Shown here piece by piece: positions 50,284 to 58,433 of a stretch of 64,000 nt of DNA. Positions within the stretch are counted from its first letter, which is position 1; the number at the start of each line of letters is the position of its first letter. The DNA lies in contig JBMNQC010000005.1 in the NCBI GenBank assembly GCA_050943935.1, positions 1-64,000 of the forward strand, read 5' to 3'. The DNA is from Heteroscillospira sp050943935 (GTDB taxonomy: Bacteria; Bacillota; Clostridia; Oscillospirales; Oscillospiraceae). The notes under the pieces are model-generated. The model did not search any database. It was not told where the DNA came from and saw only the letters and a program-made list of their open reading frames with translations. A program made the position numbers and the translations under genes.

Positions 50284-51924
50284 ATGCCCATCACGGAATT
50301 TCTGGAGAGAAACGCAAGAGAATACGGCTTTGAGACATGTCTGGTGGAGATAAACCCCGAGCATGAGGGACGCCAGCAAAACAAGTGGACCGAGTTCAAT
50401 CTGGTGGAGGGCGACATAGAAAACGCCTACCGCCGGGAACTGTCCTGGGCGGACTTTGACCGCCGGGCAAATCAATTTGCCAATCTGCTGCTGGCCAACG
50501 GCATACAGAAGGGCGAAAAGGTGGCCATACTGCTCATGAACTGTCTGGAGTGGCTCCCCATATACTTCGGCACCCTCAAGGCCGGAGCCCTGGCCGTGCC
50601 ACTCAACTACCGCTATACCTCCGACGAGATAAAATACTGTCTCGACCTCTCCGACGCCTCTCTGCTGGTGTTCGGCCGTGAGTTTATTGACCGCGTGGAC
50701 GCCATAAAGGACGATATCCCCAAGATAAAAAAGCTCTACTATGTGGGCGCAAACACCCCCGCCTTTGCCCAGAGCTACTATCAGTTCATATCCTACTGCA
50801 CCGGCCGCAACCCCGGCATTGAGCTGAAGGACTCCGACGACGCAGCCATTTACTTTTCCTCCGGCACCACGGGCTTCCCCAAGGCCATACTCCACGACCA
50901 CGCCAGCCTTGTGCACGCCTGCCGGGTTGAACAGGCCCACCACGGCCAGACCCGTGAGGACTGCTTCCTGTGCATGCCGCCCCTGTACCACACGGGCGCG
51001 AAGATGCACTGGTTCGGCAGTCTGCTGTCCGGCAGCCGGGCCGTGCTGCTGCGCGGCATCAGCCCCGAGTGGATACTCAAGGCCGTGAGCCAGGAGCATG
51101 TCACCATAGTCTGGCTGCTGGTGCCCTGGGCTCAGGATATGCTGGACGCCATAGACAGAGGGGATGTGAAGCTCTCCGACTACGAGCTGAGCCAGTGGCG
51201 ATTGATGCACATAGGCGCTCAGCCCGTGCCGCCCAGCCTTATACGCCGCTGGAAGGAGCACTTCCCCAAGCACCAGTACGACACCAATTACGGCCTCAGC
51301 GAGTCCATAGGCCCCGGCTGCGTCCATCTGGGCGTGGAGAACATAAACAAGGTCGGCGCCATAGGCATACCCGGCTACGGCTGGGAAGCCAGGATAGTGG
51401 ACAGGGACTTCAACGAAGTTGCCGGCGGCGAGGTGGGCGAGTTGGCCGTGCGCGGCGCAGGCGTAATGAAGTGCTACTACAAGAACCCCAAGGCCACCCA
51501 GGAGGTCATGCGGGGCGACTGGCTGCTCACCGGCGACATGGCCCGGCGGGACGAGGACGGCTTTATCTGGCTGGTAGACCGCGCCAAGGATGTTATCATC
51601 ACCGGCGGCGAGAACCTGTACCCCGTACAGATAGAGGACTTCCTCCGCTCCAACGACAAGATAAAGGATGTGGCCGTCATAGGCCGTCCCCACGAGCGTC
51701 TGGGCGAGATAGCCGCGGCCATCATAGAGCTGAAGCCCGGCTGCACAGCCACCGAGGAGGAGCTATCCGAGTTCTGCAAGGCCCTCCCCCGCTACAAGCG
51801 CCCCAGGGAGATAATCTTCGATACTGTGCCCAGAAACCCCACAGGCAAGATAGAGAAGCCCAGGCTCCGCGCCAAATACGGCAGCACCAGTCTGGTAGCC
51901 CTCCAGACTGGAGACAAAGTGTGA
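50284..51924 (+). CDS. AMP-forming acyl-CoA ligase-like adenylating enzyme under T-box control
   Basis: A 546-aa class I adenylate-forming enzyme: YFSSGTTGFPKAI (A3, ~190-202), NYGLSES (A5, ~337), LLTGDM (A7), TGGENLYPVQIE (A8) and PRNPTGKIEKPRLR with the catalytic Lys (A10, ~518). Relatives activate fatty, aromatic or other carboxylic acids as CoA thioesters. It is not an aminoacyl-tRNA synthetase, yet it follows a Tyr T-box. An aromatic acid from tyrosine metabolism is an attractive but unproven substrate. AAGGAG lies upstream; no gene follows within 600 bp. Confidence 0.88.
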   Translation: MPITEFLERNAREYGFETCLVEINPEHEGRQQNKWTEFNLVEGDIENAYRRELSWADFDRRANQFANLLLANGIQKGEKVAILLMNCLEWLPIYFGTLKAGALAVPLNYRYTSDEIKYCLDLSDASLLVFGREFIDRVDAIKDDIPKIKKLYYVGANTPAFAQSYYQFISYCTGRNPGIELKDSDDAAIYFSSGTTGFPKAILHDHASLVHACRVEQAHHGQTREDCFLCMPPLYHTGAKMHWFGSLLSGSRAVLLRGISPEWILKAVSQEHVTIVWLLVPWAQDMLDAIDRGDVKLSDYELSQWRLMHIGAQPVPPSLIRRWKEHFPKHQYDTNYGLSESIGPGCVHLGVENINKVGAIGIPGYGWEARIVDRDFNEVAGGEVGELAVRGAGVMKCYYKNPKATQEVMRGDWLLTGDMARRDEDGFIWLVDRAKDVIITGGENLYPVQIEDFLRSNDKIKDVAVIGRPHERLGEIAAAIIELKPGCTATEEELSEFCKALPRYKRPREIIFDTVPRNPTGKIEKPRLRAKYGSTSLVALQTGDKV

Positions 51925-51954
51925 TAAATCGAAACAGGCTCCGCCATAGGCGGA

Positions 51955-52460
51955 ACTTGTTTTAGTGAAAAGTGAAAAATGAAGAATGAATAATTGAGGT
52001 GCCCGGGCAAAGCCCGGACGATTTATAATCTTTTTCTAAGCGCATACTGCGGAAATGCGGAGAGTTGGGGTGAGCTTTATGCTAAACTCTGCTGCCCAAT
52101 TCCATCGATTCAGGCGCGATTTGGTGGCACTACCACTTTGCCATTTGAATGAGTGAGCTTTAGCTCACGAATGGCCCATGGCGAACCGTAAGTTTCTTTG
52201 GCGGGCGACACCGTTTCTTTTTAAAGAAATGGGGTCGCACTACGCAGTCCGCAGACTGCGCCACGTTCTCCTGCTTCGCCGCGCTCACCGCAATGCGCGC
52301 CCATGCATATTGCCGGGGGAGCCGGGGGCGGCAATCTCTCAGTCAGCTTCGCTGACAGCTCCCTTTACACAAGTTAGCCTTGGGCGCGCTACACAGATGA
52401 TGCTGTAACGGCAACCCCTTTGTCCATGCGGGTCACCTCCCCTGTCAGGGGAAGATGAGA
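51955..52460. repeat. mosaic dispersed intergenic repeat, copy 2
   Basis: Shares several 15-40-bp modules with 46950-47478, some in the same and some in the opposite order or orientation (for example CCAATTCCATCGATTCAG against its complement near 46952). No coding frame with a ribosome site. Fills most of the gap between the ligase gene and the next promoter. Confidence 0.65.
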
Positions 52461-52505
52461 ATATCGTCGCAAAGCGACACATAACTCCTCTCGGCAAGCG
52501 AAAAG

Positions 52506-52534
52506 TTGACTTTACGCTCCGCCGGCAGTATAAT
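52506..52534 (+). promoter_or_regulatory. promoter of the 86-aa membrane protein gene
   Basis: TTGACT (52506-52511), 17-bp spacer, TATAAT (52529-52534). Confidence 0.8.
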
Positions 52535-52564
52535 AAACGCAAATTGTTGCTTGGAGGAATTGCT

Positions 52565-52825
52565 ATGCCCGCTGGACTTGTAGTTTACGCTATTGTTTTG
52601 TATGCCGCTCTTTTCGGAGGCGAGTATTATCTCGCTATGCAAAAGCCCAGCTGGATGGGGCTCGTGCTGCCCGGCATAACCTTCTGTCTGGCAATGATGA
52701 ATGTGATATCCTATGCCGGCTCCGGATACGGCAATATAATCACCAACTTCTTTACCTCAAATATCATAACCATACTGCTGCTGATGCTGTATTTTTTCCA
52801 GCGCTCCCGCATTGTGGACAAATAA
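52565..52825 (+). CDS. 86-aa membrane protein of unknown function
   Basis: Three predicted membrane segments. ATG 52565 is chosen for GGAGGA seven bases upstream; the longer in-frame start has none. Strong promoter and terminator flank it, so it is an independent transcription unit. I recognise no family. Confidence 0.65.
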   Translation: MPAGLVVYAIVLYAALFGGEYYLAMQKPSWMGLVLPGITFCLAMMNVISYAGSGYGNIITNFFTSNIITILLLMLYFFQRSRIVDK

Positions 52826-52836
52826 AGATAAACAAT

Positions 52837-52881
52837 AAAAAAACACCTGAAAAGACGACAAGTCTTTTCAGGTGTTTTTTT
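52837..52881. terminator. bidirectional terminator
   Basis: A 20-bp perfect stem with a seven-T end, between convergent genes. Confidence 0.9.
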
Positions 52882-52888
52882 GCAAATG

Positions 52889-53959
52889 TTATTTGTTGTA
52901 ATATGCCAGGCCCAGATCTTCAATCATGGTCTTGTAGAAAGCTTGAGCCTCGGTGAAGAACTCAGTAAATTCAGCGGTGTTCATATACATGACGGGCTGG
53001 CCCAACTCTGCCATAGCATCCTGGAAGTCAGCATCCTCACAGATCTGCTTGAACAGGTTTTCGTAGTAAGCGACGATAGCCTTATCAGTTCCCTCGGGAA
53101 CGGAAACGCCCTTAATGGAGCCGTAGGCTGCAAAGTCGATACCCTGAGATTTCAGAGTGGGAACATCGGGCATGCTTGGGTCGGGTTCCTCAGTAGCGAT
53201 ACCCAGAGCCTTGAGCTGACCGGACTTAACATAGGTCAGGATCTCGGAGGGATGATGAGCACCAATCATATACGCACCGGAGAGCAGGTCGGTAACAGCG
53301 GGTCCACCACCATCATGGGGAACGATGTTCATGTCAAGTCCGCTGTAGTACTTTATGGCCTGGCTGGTAAGGTCGGTGGTGCCGTTGGCGGTAGAAACGG
53401 AAACGGTGATGGGCTCGCCGGTCTTTTTCTGCCATTCAACCAGATCTGCCATGGAGTTAAACTCGGAGTCAGCGGGAGCAGCGATAACAACGGTGTGGAC
53501 GCTCAGCAGACAGACAGGATCCAGCATGGAGACAGGGTCGTATTCCATCTCCTGAAGAATGGGCATGGACATATCGGTGCCGCCGCCGTAGTTGAAACCA
53601 AGAGTGTAGCCGTCAGGCTCGCTGGATGCCACATACGCTTCGCCGGTAACGCCGCCGCCACCGGGCTTGTTGGTAACAACCAGAGGCTGGTCGCAGTACT
53701 TAGACCATACAGACTCAACCGCGCGGGCAAGCAGGTCGGTAGAACCGCCGGCTCCGCCGTTTACAATTATCTCAACAGACTGCTCAGGCTTCCAGCCTTC
53801 GGGAGCAGTACTCTCGGGCGCGGTGGATTCGGGTGCGGTGGATTCAGGTGCGGCAGACTCAGGCGCGGTGGATTCGGGAGTGGTATTTCCTCCGCCGCAG
53901 CCGGCCATCAGCCCTATCAGCATAATGGCTGCGAGAACTGTTGCAAGTGCCTTTTTCAT
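52889..53959 (-). CDS. tctC: tripartite tricarboxylate transporter binding lipoprotein, copy 1
   Basis: A 356-aa TctC-family protein with lipobox (GLMAGCGGG), a five-unit ESTAP-type linker, then the TctC fold: VEIIVNGGAGGSTDLLARAV, VVTNKPGGGGVTGEAYVA, and the conserved acidic segment near the end (YMNTAEFTEFFTEAQAFYK). It binds carboxylate substrates for TctAB. It is a paralogue of the gene at 54468-55526 and follows a decayed tctA copy. Confidence 0.9.
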   Translation of the reverse strand: MKKALATVLAAIMLIGLMAGCGGGNTTPESTAPESAAPESTAPESTAPESTAPEGWKPEQSVEIIVNGGAGGSTDLLARAVESVWSKYCDQPLVVTNKPGGGGVTGEAYVASSEPDGYTLGFNYGGGTDMSMPILQEMEYDPVSMLDPVCLLSVHTVVIAAPADSEFNSMADLVEWQKKTGEPITVSVSTANGTTDLTSQAIKYYSGLDMNIVPHDGGGPAVTDLLSGAYMIGAHHPSEILTYVKSGQLKALGIATEEPDPSMPDVPTLKSQGIDFAAYGSIKGVSVPEGTDKAIVAYYENLFKQICEDADFQDAMAELGQPVMYMNTAEFTEFFTEAQAFYKTMIEDLGLAYYNK

Positions 53960-53994
53960 TTCATTGTCCTCCTTAAATATTCTTTTATTTCATC

Positions 53995-54466
53995 TGCATA
54001 CACAGATCAAATACGCTTCTTGTTTTTCCTGGCCTCCTGTACTGTTGAACCACGTTGCCAATCAGCACAATGAAGAAAATCGCCAGAACAACGCCGGAGA
54101 TAGGAGGGGTTACAAAAATGGAGAAATCACCGTCGGACAGCATCAGGGACTGCCGCATGGAGTTTTACAGCAGGTAGCGTAAGAATAAACGCCATGAGCA
54201 GCCCCTGGTGATGCCCTGTATGAGCAAAGCGGCATAAATCATTGCTGTAGATGCATTGCATGGAATTCCCAGCATAAGCAGAGGAATAGACGATGCGCTG
54301 GACGCCGTATTATTTGCGGACTCAGGTCCGGCCAGGCCATCCGTCGCACCGCGGCCGAATTACTCCGGATGCTTGGATACCTTGCGTTTCGCAGAACAGA
54401 ATACCAGAGATGAAATTACCGCTCCGCCGCCCGGAATGACACCTGCAAAGAAGCCTATTGGGAAAT
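53995..54466 (-). pseudogene. decayed tctA fragment
   Basis: 54003-54200 matches the 3' end of the intact tctA (55565-55760), and 54203-54462 matches 56042-56295. An internal ~285-bp deletion, a missing 5' part (~780 bp) and small indels are visible, so no long frame remains. It shows that a tctA-tctC unit was tandemly duplicated and one tctA then lost. This explains the gene-free gap between the two tctC copies. Confidence 0.85.
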
Positions 54467-54467
54467 G

Positions 54468-55526
54468 TTATTTGTTGTAATATGCCAGACCCAGATCTTC
54501 AATCAGCTGCTTATAGAAAGCGTTTGCATCTGCAAAATACTGGGTAAACTCCTCGGTATCCATGTACATGACAGGCTGGCCCATGTTGTTCATAGCAGCT
54601 ATGAAATCCTCATCGGCGGCTATATTTGCAAAGAGCTCCTCATAGTAATCCTTAATCTCCTGGGGCATGTTCTTAGGCACAGAGACGCCCTTAATAGAGC
54701 CATAGGCTGCAAAGTCAATACCCTGCTCCTTCAGAGTAGGCACATCAGGCATAGCGCTGTCGCGCTCATCGGTAGCCACTCCCAGAAGCTTCAGCTGTCC
54801 GGACTGGACATAGGACAAAACATCAGAGGGGTGTCCGCCGCCAATAACATATGTTCCGCTGAGCAGGTCTGTAATGGCTCCGGCGGTACCATCGTGAGGC
54901 ACAATGTTCATATCAACGCCGGTGGAGTTCTTAAGAGCCTGGAAAGTCAAATCAACCGTACCGTTAGCCGTGGACACGCTGGCGGTTATGGGCTTTCCGC
55001 TGTCCTTGGACCACTGCACAACATCAGCAAGGGTATTGAATTCAGAGTCGCCCTGTGTGGCAATCATAACAGTATGTACAGAGAGGCAGCAGATGGGATC
55101 CAGAGCCTCAAAGGGGTCATAGTCCATTTCCTGAAGATAAGGCATGGACATATCGCAGCCGGAGCCGTAGGCAAGGCCTATTGTGTATCCGTCAGGCTTG
55201 GAGCCGGAAACATACATGGAGCCGGTGACACCGCCGCCACCGGGCATATTGGTAACAACCAGAGGCTGGTCGCAGTATTTAGACCAGACAGACTCGACTG
55301 CGCGGCCCAGCAGGTCGGATGAGCCGCCGGCGCTGTAAGGAATTACCAGCTCCACGGACTGTGTGGGCTTCCATGCCTCCGGCTCAGCCGAAGACTCAGG
55401 CGCGGTGGACTCGGGCGCGGTAGACTCAGGCGCGGTGGACTCGGGAGTGGTATTGCCTCCGCCGCATCCGGCCATTAGCCCTACCAGCATAAGGGCTGCG
55501 AGAACTGCTGCAAGTGTCTTTTTCAT
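54468..55526 (-). CDS. tctC: tripartite tricarboxylate transporter binding lipoprotein, copy 2
   Basis: A 352-aa TctC paralogue with lipobox (GLMAGCGGG) and a shorter ESTAP-type linker. The core matches copy 1 closely (VVTNMPGGGGVTGSMYVSG, LNIVPHDG-like and DLGLAYYNK end). It lies 47 bp after tctA, so it is probably the binding protein that pairs with the intact TctAB. Differences in the pocket region suggest a changed ligand from copy 1, which cannot be judged by eye. Confidence 0.9.
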   Translation of the reverse strand: MKKTLAAVLAALMLVGLMAGCGGGNTTPESTAPESTAPESTAPESSAEPEAWKPTQSVELVIPYSAGGSSDLLGRAVESVWSKYCDQPLVVTNMPGGGGVTGSMYVSGSKPDGYTIGLAYGSGCDMSMPYLQEMDYDPFEALDPICCLSVHTVMIATQGDSEFNTLADVVQWSKDSGKPITASVSTANGTVDLTFQALKNSTGVDMNIVPHDGTAGAITDLLSGTYVIGGGHPSDVLSYVQSGQLKLLGVATDERDSAMPDVPTLKEQGIDFAAYGSIKGVSVPKNMPQEIKDYYEELFANIAADEDFIAAMNNMGQPVMYMDTEEFTQYFADANAFYKQLIEDLGLAYYNK

Positions 55527-55573
55527 TTCATTGTCCTCCTTAAATATTCTTTTATTTCATCTGTATACACAGA

Positions 55574-57079
55574 TCAAATACTCTTCTTGTTTTTTCTGGC
55601 CTTATGTATTGCTGAAACCACATTGCCAATCAGCACAACGAAGAAAATAGCCAGAATAGTACCGGAGATAGGACGGGTGACAAAAATGGAGAAATCGCCG
55701 TTGGACAGCATCAGGGACTGACGCATGGAGTTTTCAAGCAGAGGCGTAAGAATAAACGCCATGAGCAGCGGGCCCGGATCAAAATCCAGCTTCCGCAGCA
55801 GATAGCCTATTATTCCAAAGACAATGAAGCAATGGACGCTAAACATGCTGTTTTCCAGGCTGAAAGAGCCCACGGCGGTCACAATAACTATCATGGGTCC
55901 CAGAATGGCAAACGGCACCTTAAGGAGCTTGACCCAAATATTGACCAGAGGGAGATTGAGTATTACCAGCATGACGTTTCCAAGATACATGGAGGCAACC
56001 ACTCCCCAGAAAACCTCCGGGTGCTGGGGCAGCAGCAGGGGGCCTGGGGTGATGCCCTGGATGAGCAGGGCGGCATAAATCATTGCTATTGATGCATTGC
56101 ATGGAATTCCCAGCGTAAGCAGAGGGATAAACGATGCGCTGGACGCCGCATTATTGGCGGACTCAGGCCCGGCCAGGCCAGCCACGGCGCCGTGGCCAAA
56201 TTCCTCCGGATGCTTGGACATCTTGCGTTCCACAGAATAGGATACCAGAGATGAAATGACCGCTCCGCCGCCCGGAATGACGCCTGCAAAGAAGCCTATA
56301 AGGGAGCCGCGGACTATGGCCCATTTTGCCTCCGCCCATTCCTTGGCATTAAACCAGAGCTTTCCCACATTATTTGTTACCAGCTCCGATTTAATGGTTT
56401 CCTCCAGAGTGAGCAGAATCTCGCTCAGTCCAAACATTCCCATGGCAATAGTGACAAAATCGAAGCCGTTCATCATATTAATGGAGCCATATGTAAAGCG
56501 ATAAATGCCTGTCATGGGATCTATACCTACCTGTGCCAGCAGAATACCGGCAAACAGCATTATGCAGCCCCGCAGGGGCGAAGAGCCCGTGAGGAAAACG
56601 GCCAGCATCATGCCCAGGAGAATCAAGGCAAAATATTCGGGCGCAGAGAATTTAATTGCAAAGGACGCAATAGGAGGACCGAAAAATGTAAGTCCCATAA
56701 CGCCGACTGTGCCGGCAATAAAAGAGCCTATGGCCGCAATTGCCAGAGCCGCTCCGGCTCTGCCCCGCTTGGCCATTTCATATCCGTCAATGCAGCTGAC
56801 TACCGAGGCAGCTTCACCCGGCAGCTTCAGCAGAATAGATGTCGTGGAGCCGCCGTACATGGCGCCGTAGAAGATACCGGCCAGGAATATCAGCGCCGTT
56901 GCAGGCGAATCCATGCCATACATGGCCGGAAGCAGCAGAGATATTGTAGCTGCCGGGCCCAGGCCAGGCAAAATGCCCACCGCCGTGCCCAGTACGCAGC
57001 CAATAAAGCCATACAGAAGATTTATGCCTGAGAAGGCAACTGCAAATCCTCCGAACAGCCCGCTTATTGTTTCCATCAT
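55574..57079 (-). CDS. tctA: tripartite tricarboxylate transporter large permease (TctA)
   Basis: A 501-aa protein with ~12 membrane segments and the family blocks: IGCVLGTAVGILPGLGPAAT near residue 30, YGGSTTSILLKLPGEAASVV, and GFFAGVIPGGGAVISSLVSY. It is the transport subunit of TctABC. Follows tctB by 14 bp and precedes tctC copy 2. The intact version of the fragment at 53995-54466. Confidence 0.93.
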   Translation of the reverse strand: MMETISGLFGGFAVAFSGINLLYGFIGCVLGTAVGILPGLGPAATISLLLPAMYGMDSPATALIFLAGIFYGAMYGGSTTSILLKLPGEAASVVSCIDGYEMAKRGRAGAALAIAAIGSFIAGTVGVMGLTFFGPPIASFAIKFSAPEYFALILLGMMLAVFLTGSSPLRGCIMLFAGILLAQVGIDPMTGIYRFTYGSINMMNGFDFVTIAMGMFGLSEILLTLEETIKSELVTNNVGKLWFNAKEWAEAKWAIVRGSLIGFFAGVIPGGGAVISSLVSYSVERKMSKHPEEFGHGAVAGLAGPESANNAASSASFIPLLTLGIPCNASIAMIYAALLIQGITPGPLLLPQHPEVFWGVVASMYLGNVMLVILNLPLVNIWVKLLKVPFAILGPMIVIVTAVGSFSLENSMFSVHCFIVFGIIGYLLRKLDFDPGPLLMAFILTPLLENSMRQSLMLSNGDFSIFVTRPISGTILAIFFVVLIGNVVSAIHKARKNKKSI

Positions 57080-57093
57080 TTCAATTTACCTCC

Positions 57094-57549
57094 CTACCAT
57101 GGCAGCAGCCCGTTCGGCAGCGGAACTCTGAGCAGCTTTTCGAATATAACCCACATGGCGGCAGTTCCGGACAATGCAATTATTGCAGTCTTGACCGGCT
57201 TCTCACGCTCTACAATCATCTGCCAGCCAGCCAGGAACAATATTGTAGCCAAAATAAAGCCCGCTCTTGGAATTAGGATTGCATACACTACTGTCAGTCC
57301 GAAAGCCAGCATTGGCTTCATCCACATTCCCTTTTCCCACAGAGGTCTATCCTCCGTGCCGCGCAGCCATGAGCTGACTACAAGAGCTGCGGACAGCAAA
57401 AAGATACCAATACCGCAGATAAATGTGAAAAAGCCTGAGCCGGGACTGTGAATTGTGCCTATCTTCAATTCTGTCAGCGTGTAATAAATCACATATGCGC
57501 CTATGGCCATAAAGACCATGCCCGCATTGCGCTGCTGTTTTGAAATCAA
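57094..57549 (-). CDS. tctB: tripartite tricarboxylate transporter small permease (TctB)
   Basis: A 151-aa protein with four membrane segments (TctB family length is ~150). TTG 57549 is used as the start, with AAGGGG upstream; no earlier ATG exists. It is the first gene of the tctBA-C operon. Confidence 0.8.
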   Translation of the reverse strand: MISKQQRNAGMVFMAIGAYVIYYTLTELKIGTIHSPGSGFFTFICGIGIFLLSAALVVSSWLRGTEDRPLWEKGMWMKPMLAFGLTVVYAILIPRAGFILATILFLAGWQMIVEREKPVKTAIIALSGTAAMWVIFEKLLRVPLPNGLLPW

Positions 57550-57593
57550 AGCTACCCCTTCTTTCCAAATTTTTTATGTATTATTGCAGAAGC

Positions 57594-57764
57594 CTATAAT
57601 ATTTTTTTACTCGTATCCTCGTCTTTCGCCTCCACCTGGTCCATGTTGCGCACGTTGCTCTCCGCGACATCAGCCACCCTGACCATAGTCATAATCAGTT
57701 TCTGGTTTTGTGGAGTCAGACGTTTCAGGACATCAGCAGTTTCAGCAACCAGTACATCTTTCAT
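57594..57764 (-). CDS. 56-aa protein divergent from an XRE gene
   Basis: Encodes MKDVLVAETADVLKRL, then TPQNQKLIMTMVRVADV and a charged tail. GGGGGAG lies upstream of ATG 57764 and a promoter (TTGGCA-17-TATACT) is present. The LTPQNQKLIMTMV stretch resembles the C-terminal helix of Cro/C1-type regulators such as its divergent neighbour (LAPETQQYLLLMA), so it may be a partner or an orphan oligomerisation helix. Family not recognised. Confidence 0.55.
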   Translation of the reverse strand: MKDVLVAETADVLKRLTPQNQKLIMTMVRVADVAESNVRNMDQVEAKDEDTSKKIL

Positions 57765-57795
57765 CCTCTCTCCCCCTTATTAGCTCTGTAATAAT

Positions 57796-57824
57796 AGTAT
57801 ATCAATAAGTTTATATGTTGCCAA
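57796..57824 (-). promoter_or_regulatory. promoter of the 56-aa gene
   Basis: Minus-strand TTGGCA (57819-57824), 17-bp spacer, TATACT (57796-57801). Confidence 0.6.
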
Positions 57825-57878
57825 GTTAATAAGATATCAAGAAAAAATCCTGGCTTTTTGTTGTTTTCGTCAGTATAC

Positions 57879-57923
57879 TTGCAAAAATATGTCATTTGTG
57901 ATAAAGTGATATAAAAATATCAC
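57879..57923 (+). promoter_or_regulatory. promoter and operator of the XRE gene
   Basis: TTGCAA (57879-57884), 17-bp spacer, TAAAGT (57902-57907), overlapped by the palindrome GTGATAT-AAAA-ATATCAC (57906-57923). The XRE protein probably represses itself here. Confidence 0.6.
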
Positions 57924-57938
57924 AAAGGAGGACTACTC

Positions 57939-58283
57939 ATGCACTACCGCATGAAGCAACTCCGCAAGGCACTAGGCTATAATCAGACCAGCTTTGCAAA
58001 ATATCTGGGCATTACCCAAACCGCCTATTCCATGCTTGAAAACGGAAACCGTCCTCTTGCGGAAAAGTACATTAAGGTAATATGCTCTACTTTTAACGTA
58101 AGCGAGCTGTGGTTCACCACCGGTGAAGGGGAAATGTTTGCCTCTTCACCCTACGAAAAGGAATTTACCGATATATTCAGCAATCTGGCGCCGGAGACTC
58201 AGCAATATCTGCTGCTCATGGCAAAGGAGCTGCTGAGAACACAGCAAAAGCTGATACAGTCGCAGACCGAAAAATTTTCCTGA
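57939..58283 (+). CDS. XRE-family transcriptional regulator
   Basis: A 114-aa protein: HTH (LRKALGYNQTSFAKYLGITQ, TAYSMLENGNRPLAEKYI), then a C-terminal helix (LAPETQQYLLLMAKELLRTQ). AAAGGAGG precedes the start and an 18-bp palindrome covers the promoter end. Typical phage/element-type repressor size. Likely autoregulated and may also control the divergent 56-aa gene. Confidence 0.85.
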   Translation: MHYRMKQLRKALGYNQTSFAKYLGITQTAYSMLENGNRPLAEKYIKVICSTFNVSELWFTTGEGEMFASSPYEKEFTDIFSNLAPETQQYLLLMAKELLRTQQKLIQSQTEKFS

Positions 58284-58433
58284 AAACGTACTGTCGCATT
58301 ATATGTATATGTTCGTATTTCCGGATTTATGAGAATCTTTTGCCTCATCACAGGATATTTTCTATTGATTTGTTTGTTTTATTCAGCTATAATGTTATTT
58401 ACATACACAAATCTTACTGTGGAGGTCCGCGCA

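Noticed and set aside
50257..51693. Minus-strand frame of 478 codons over the ligase gene
   Set aside because: Antisense shadow; the plus-strand gene has all adenylation motifs and a T-box leader.
54256..54480. A small plus-strand gene between the two tctC copies
   Set aside because: The DNA aligns on the opposite strand with intact tctA and is a decayed fragment of it.
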